From Chitinophagaceae bacterium UBA2791 (GTDB taxonomy: Bacteria; Bacteroidota; Bacteroidia; Chitinophagales; Chitinophagaceae), in contig DEHV01000010.1 in assembly GCA_002352105.1 (NCBI GenBank), forward strand, positions 10,525 to 43,354: a stretch of DNA of 32,830 nt, in the 5' to 3' direction. The notes beneath the pieces were generated by a model. It saw nothing but the letters and a program-made list of their open reading frames with translations. It did no database searches and was not told the DNA's origin. Below are positions 31,366-32,830 of the stretch, piece by piece (within the stretch, counting starts at the first letter, position 1; each line of letters opens with the position of its first letter). The translations under genes were made by a program, and so were the position numbers.

Positions 31366-32830
31366 TTATCTGCTATAGTTAGGCGCTTCGCGGGTAATGT
31401 CCACGTCATGCGCGTGGCTTTCTCTCATACCGGCGTTAGAGATCTTGATGAATTTGGCTTTTTGAAGCGCTTCAATATCCTTTGCCCCGCAATAACCCAT
31501 TCCCGAGCGAAGTCCGCCTACATATTGATAAACAATCTCAGAGAGGTTTCCTTTATAAGCCACCCTGCCCTCGATGCCTTCGGGCACATATTTCCTGGCG
31601 TCGTCTTCCACATCCTGGAAGTAGCGGTCGCCGCTACCATGGCTCATCGCGCCAATAGAGCCCATCCCGCGGTATTGCTTGAATTTTCTTCCTTCATAGA
31701 TGATGGTTTCGCCCGGGCTTTCTTCTGTTCCGGCAAATACGCTTCCCATCATCACTACATTGCCGCCTGCGGCCAGGGCTTTCACCATATCGCCGGTGTA
31801 ACGGATGCCACCGTCGGCGATCAGCGGTATTTTCTTTTTCTTCAGTACGCTCGCGACCTCCATGATGGCGGTGATCTGCGGAATGCCTGCGCCGGCGACG
31901 ATCCGGGTAGTGCATATCGAACCCGGCCCGATCCCCACTTTTACGGCGTCGGCACCGGCGTCTACCAGCGCCAGCGCGCCTTCGGCGGTGGCTACATTAC
32001 CGGCAATGACTTCCAGGTTCTTAAAATTCTTTTTAACCGCTTTCAACGCTTCCATCACGCCCCTGCTATGGCCATGCGCGCTGTCCAGGCAAACAACGTC
32101 TACCCCTATCTGTTGCAGCGCCGAGGCGCGGTCCATCAGGTCGTTCGTAATGCCGAGCGCCGCTCCTACGAGCAGCCTGCCGAAAGCGTCCTTAACGCCA
32201 TTGGGAAAGCTGGTCAATTGCAGGATATCGCGGTAGGTGATCAGTCCAACCAGTTTTCCGGCCTTGTTCACTACCGGGAGCTTTTCCACCTTATACTGAC
32301 TCAGGATCTTTTTTGCCTTGGTAAGATCCGTTCCTTCGGGGGCAGTAACCAGGTTTTCCCTGGTCATCACTTCGCTTACTTTTTTTGACGCATTGGTCTC
32401 AAAGCGAAGATCCCTGTTGGTAAGGATGCCGGCCAGCCGGCCGCTGCCGTCGGTAATGGGAATACCGCCGATCCGGTTTTCTTTCATGAGGCGCAGGGCA
32501 TCGCCGATAGTGGCTTCCGTATCCAGGGTAACAGGGTCAATGATGAGCCCGCTCTCGCTTCTTTTCACTCTTCTCACCTGGTCGGCCTGTTTTTCTATGC
32601 TCATGTTTTTATGCAGGATGCCGATGCCACCTTCCCGCGCCAGCGCAATGGCCAGGCTGGCTTCGGTAACGGTGTCCATCGCGGCGGACACCAACGGGAT
32701 ATTCAAACTGATCTTCCTGGTGAGCTGTGTGCGGATGCTTACTTCGCGGGGCAATACCTGTGAATATCCCGGAACCAGCAGCACATCGTCGAAGGTTACG
32801 CCTTCGCCGAAAAATCTTTCTGCGGCATAG
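31366..32830 (-). CDS. guaB: IMP dehydrogenase, N-terminus outside window
   Basis: GuaB oxidises IMP to XMP with NAD+, the committed step of GMP synthesis. The frame stays open to the right edge and reads ERFFGEGVTFDDVLLVPGYS there, so only about the first ten residues are missing; the ATG inside the frame at 32784 is not the real start. Two CBS domains (about residues 105-220) are inserted in the barrel as usual. The catalytic cysteine loop is GIGPGSICTTR, the phosphate-binding part GGIRYTGDMVKALAAG, and the flap YRGMGSIGAMS, with the Arg region VPEGIEGRVAYKG. The C-terminus DITREAPNYSR is normal. The gene is the most upstream of the minus-strand group; a 206-base gap separates it from the DUF4105 gene. 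Confidence 0.97.
   Translation of the reverse strand, partial: YAAERFFGEGVTFDDVLLVPGYSQVLPREVSIRTQLTRKISLNIPLVSAAMDTVTEASLAIALAREGGIGILHKNMSIEKQADQVRRVKRSESGLIIDPVTLDTEATIGDALRLMKENRIGGIPITDGSGRLAGILTNRDLRFETNASKKVSEVMTRENLVTAPEGTDLTKAKKILSQYKVEKLPVVNKAGKLVGLITYRDILQLTSFPNGVKDAFGRLLVGAALGITNDLMDRASALQQIGVDVVCLDSAHGHSRGVMEALKAVKKNFKNLEVIAGNVATAEGALALVDAGADAVKVGIGPGSICTTRIVAGAGIPQITAIMEVASVLKKKKIPLIADGGIRYTGDMVKALAAGGNVVMMGSVFAGTEESPGETIIYEGRKFKQYRGMGSIGAMSHGSGDRYFQDVEDDARKYVPEGIEGRVAYKGNLSEIVYQYVGGLRSGMGYCGAKDIEALQKAKFIKISNAGMRESHAHDVDITREAPNYSR

Noticed and set aside
31408..32388. 326-codon open frame on the plus strand, antisense to guaB
   Set aside because: It lies wholly within the strongly supported guaB gene and its sequence matches no family; it is a by-product of guaB codon use.
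1..32830. CRISPR arrays, insertion sequences, phage or conjugation genes, tRNA or rRNA
   Set aside because: Looked for by eye on both strands; no repeat array, transposase, integrase or RNA cloverleaf was found.

Overview
The window is a stretch of a Bacteroidota chromosome, most likely from the Chitinophagales/Chitinophagaceae (inferred, no search run). The evidence is the type IX secretion translocon SprA, a cargo protein with a type-B (CHU_C-like) T9SS sorting domain, a DUF4105 protein, the futalosine menaquinone enzymes MqnB and MqnD, and several TAnnTTTG promoter boxes of the Bacteroidota type. I see no tRNA, rRNA, CRISPR array, insertion sequence, integrase or phage gene. This is mostly core-genome content.

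Layout. (1) 1-4601, minus: the 5' three-quarters or so of a very large alpha-2-macroglobulin-family protein that runs off the left edge. (2) 4886-10516, minus: sucD (with its own promoter and terminator), mlaF and mlaE (ATGA stop/start overlap), a malic enzyme fused to a phosphotransacetylase-like domain, and a small lipoprotein. (3) 10711-11559, plus: a class IV PLP aminotransferase/lyase, convergent with mqnD and mqnB on the minus strand. (4) 13432-15842, plus: two tandem 6-pyruvoyl-tetrahydropterin-synthase paralogues, folE and fabD. (5) 15839-17295, minus: an SSAT-like GNAT acetyltransferase and fabH. (6) 17655-25519, plus: ruvA and the 7.2-kb sprA. (7) 25529-31159, minus: a small secreted protein, a 455-bp gap holding a promoter box and nested inverted repeats, then a tight group of DUF4105 protein, alpha/beta hydrolase and a PKD/type-B-sorted surface protein. 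(8) 31366-32830, minus: guaB, whose N-terminus lies beyond the right edge.

Function. The genes cover central carbon metabolism (SucD, malic enzyme), fatty-acid initiation (FabD, FabH), menaquinone synthesis (MqnB, MqnD), pterin/deazapurine chemistry (FolE plus two PTPS), purine synthesis (GuaB), recombination (RuvA), envelope lipid transport (MlaE, MlaF) and outer-membrane secretion (SprA and a probable cargo).

No obviously new multi-gene system stands out. The observations most worth a second look are the structured, promoter-bearing gap at 26090-26375, the PTPS pair next to folE, the alpha-2-macroglobulin whose thioester cysteine is replaced by asparagine, the MlaEF pair without an adjacent MCE protein, and the promoter box that almost touches the ruvA start.
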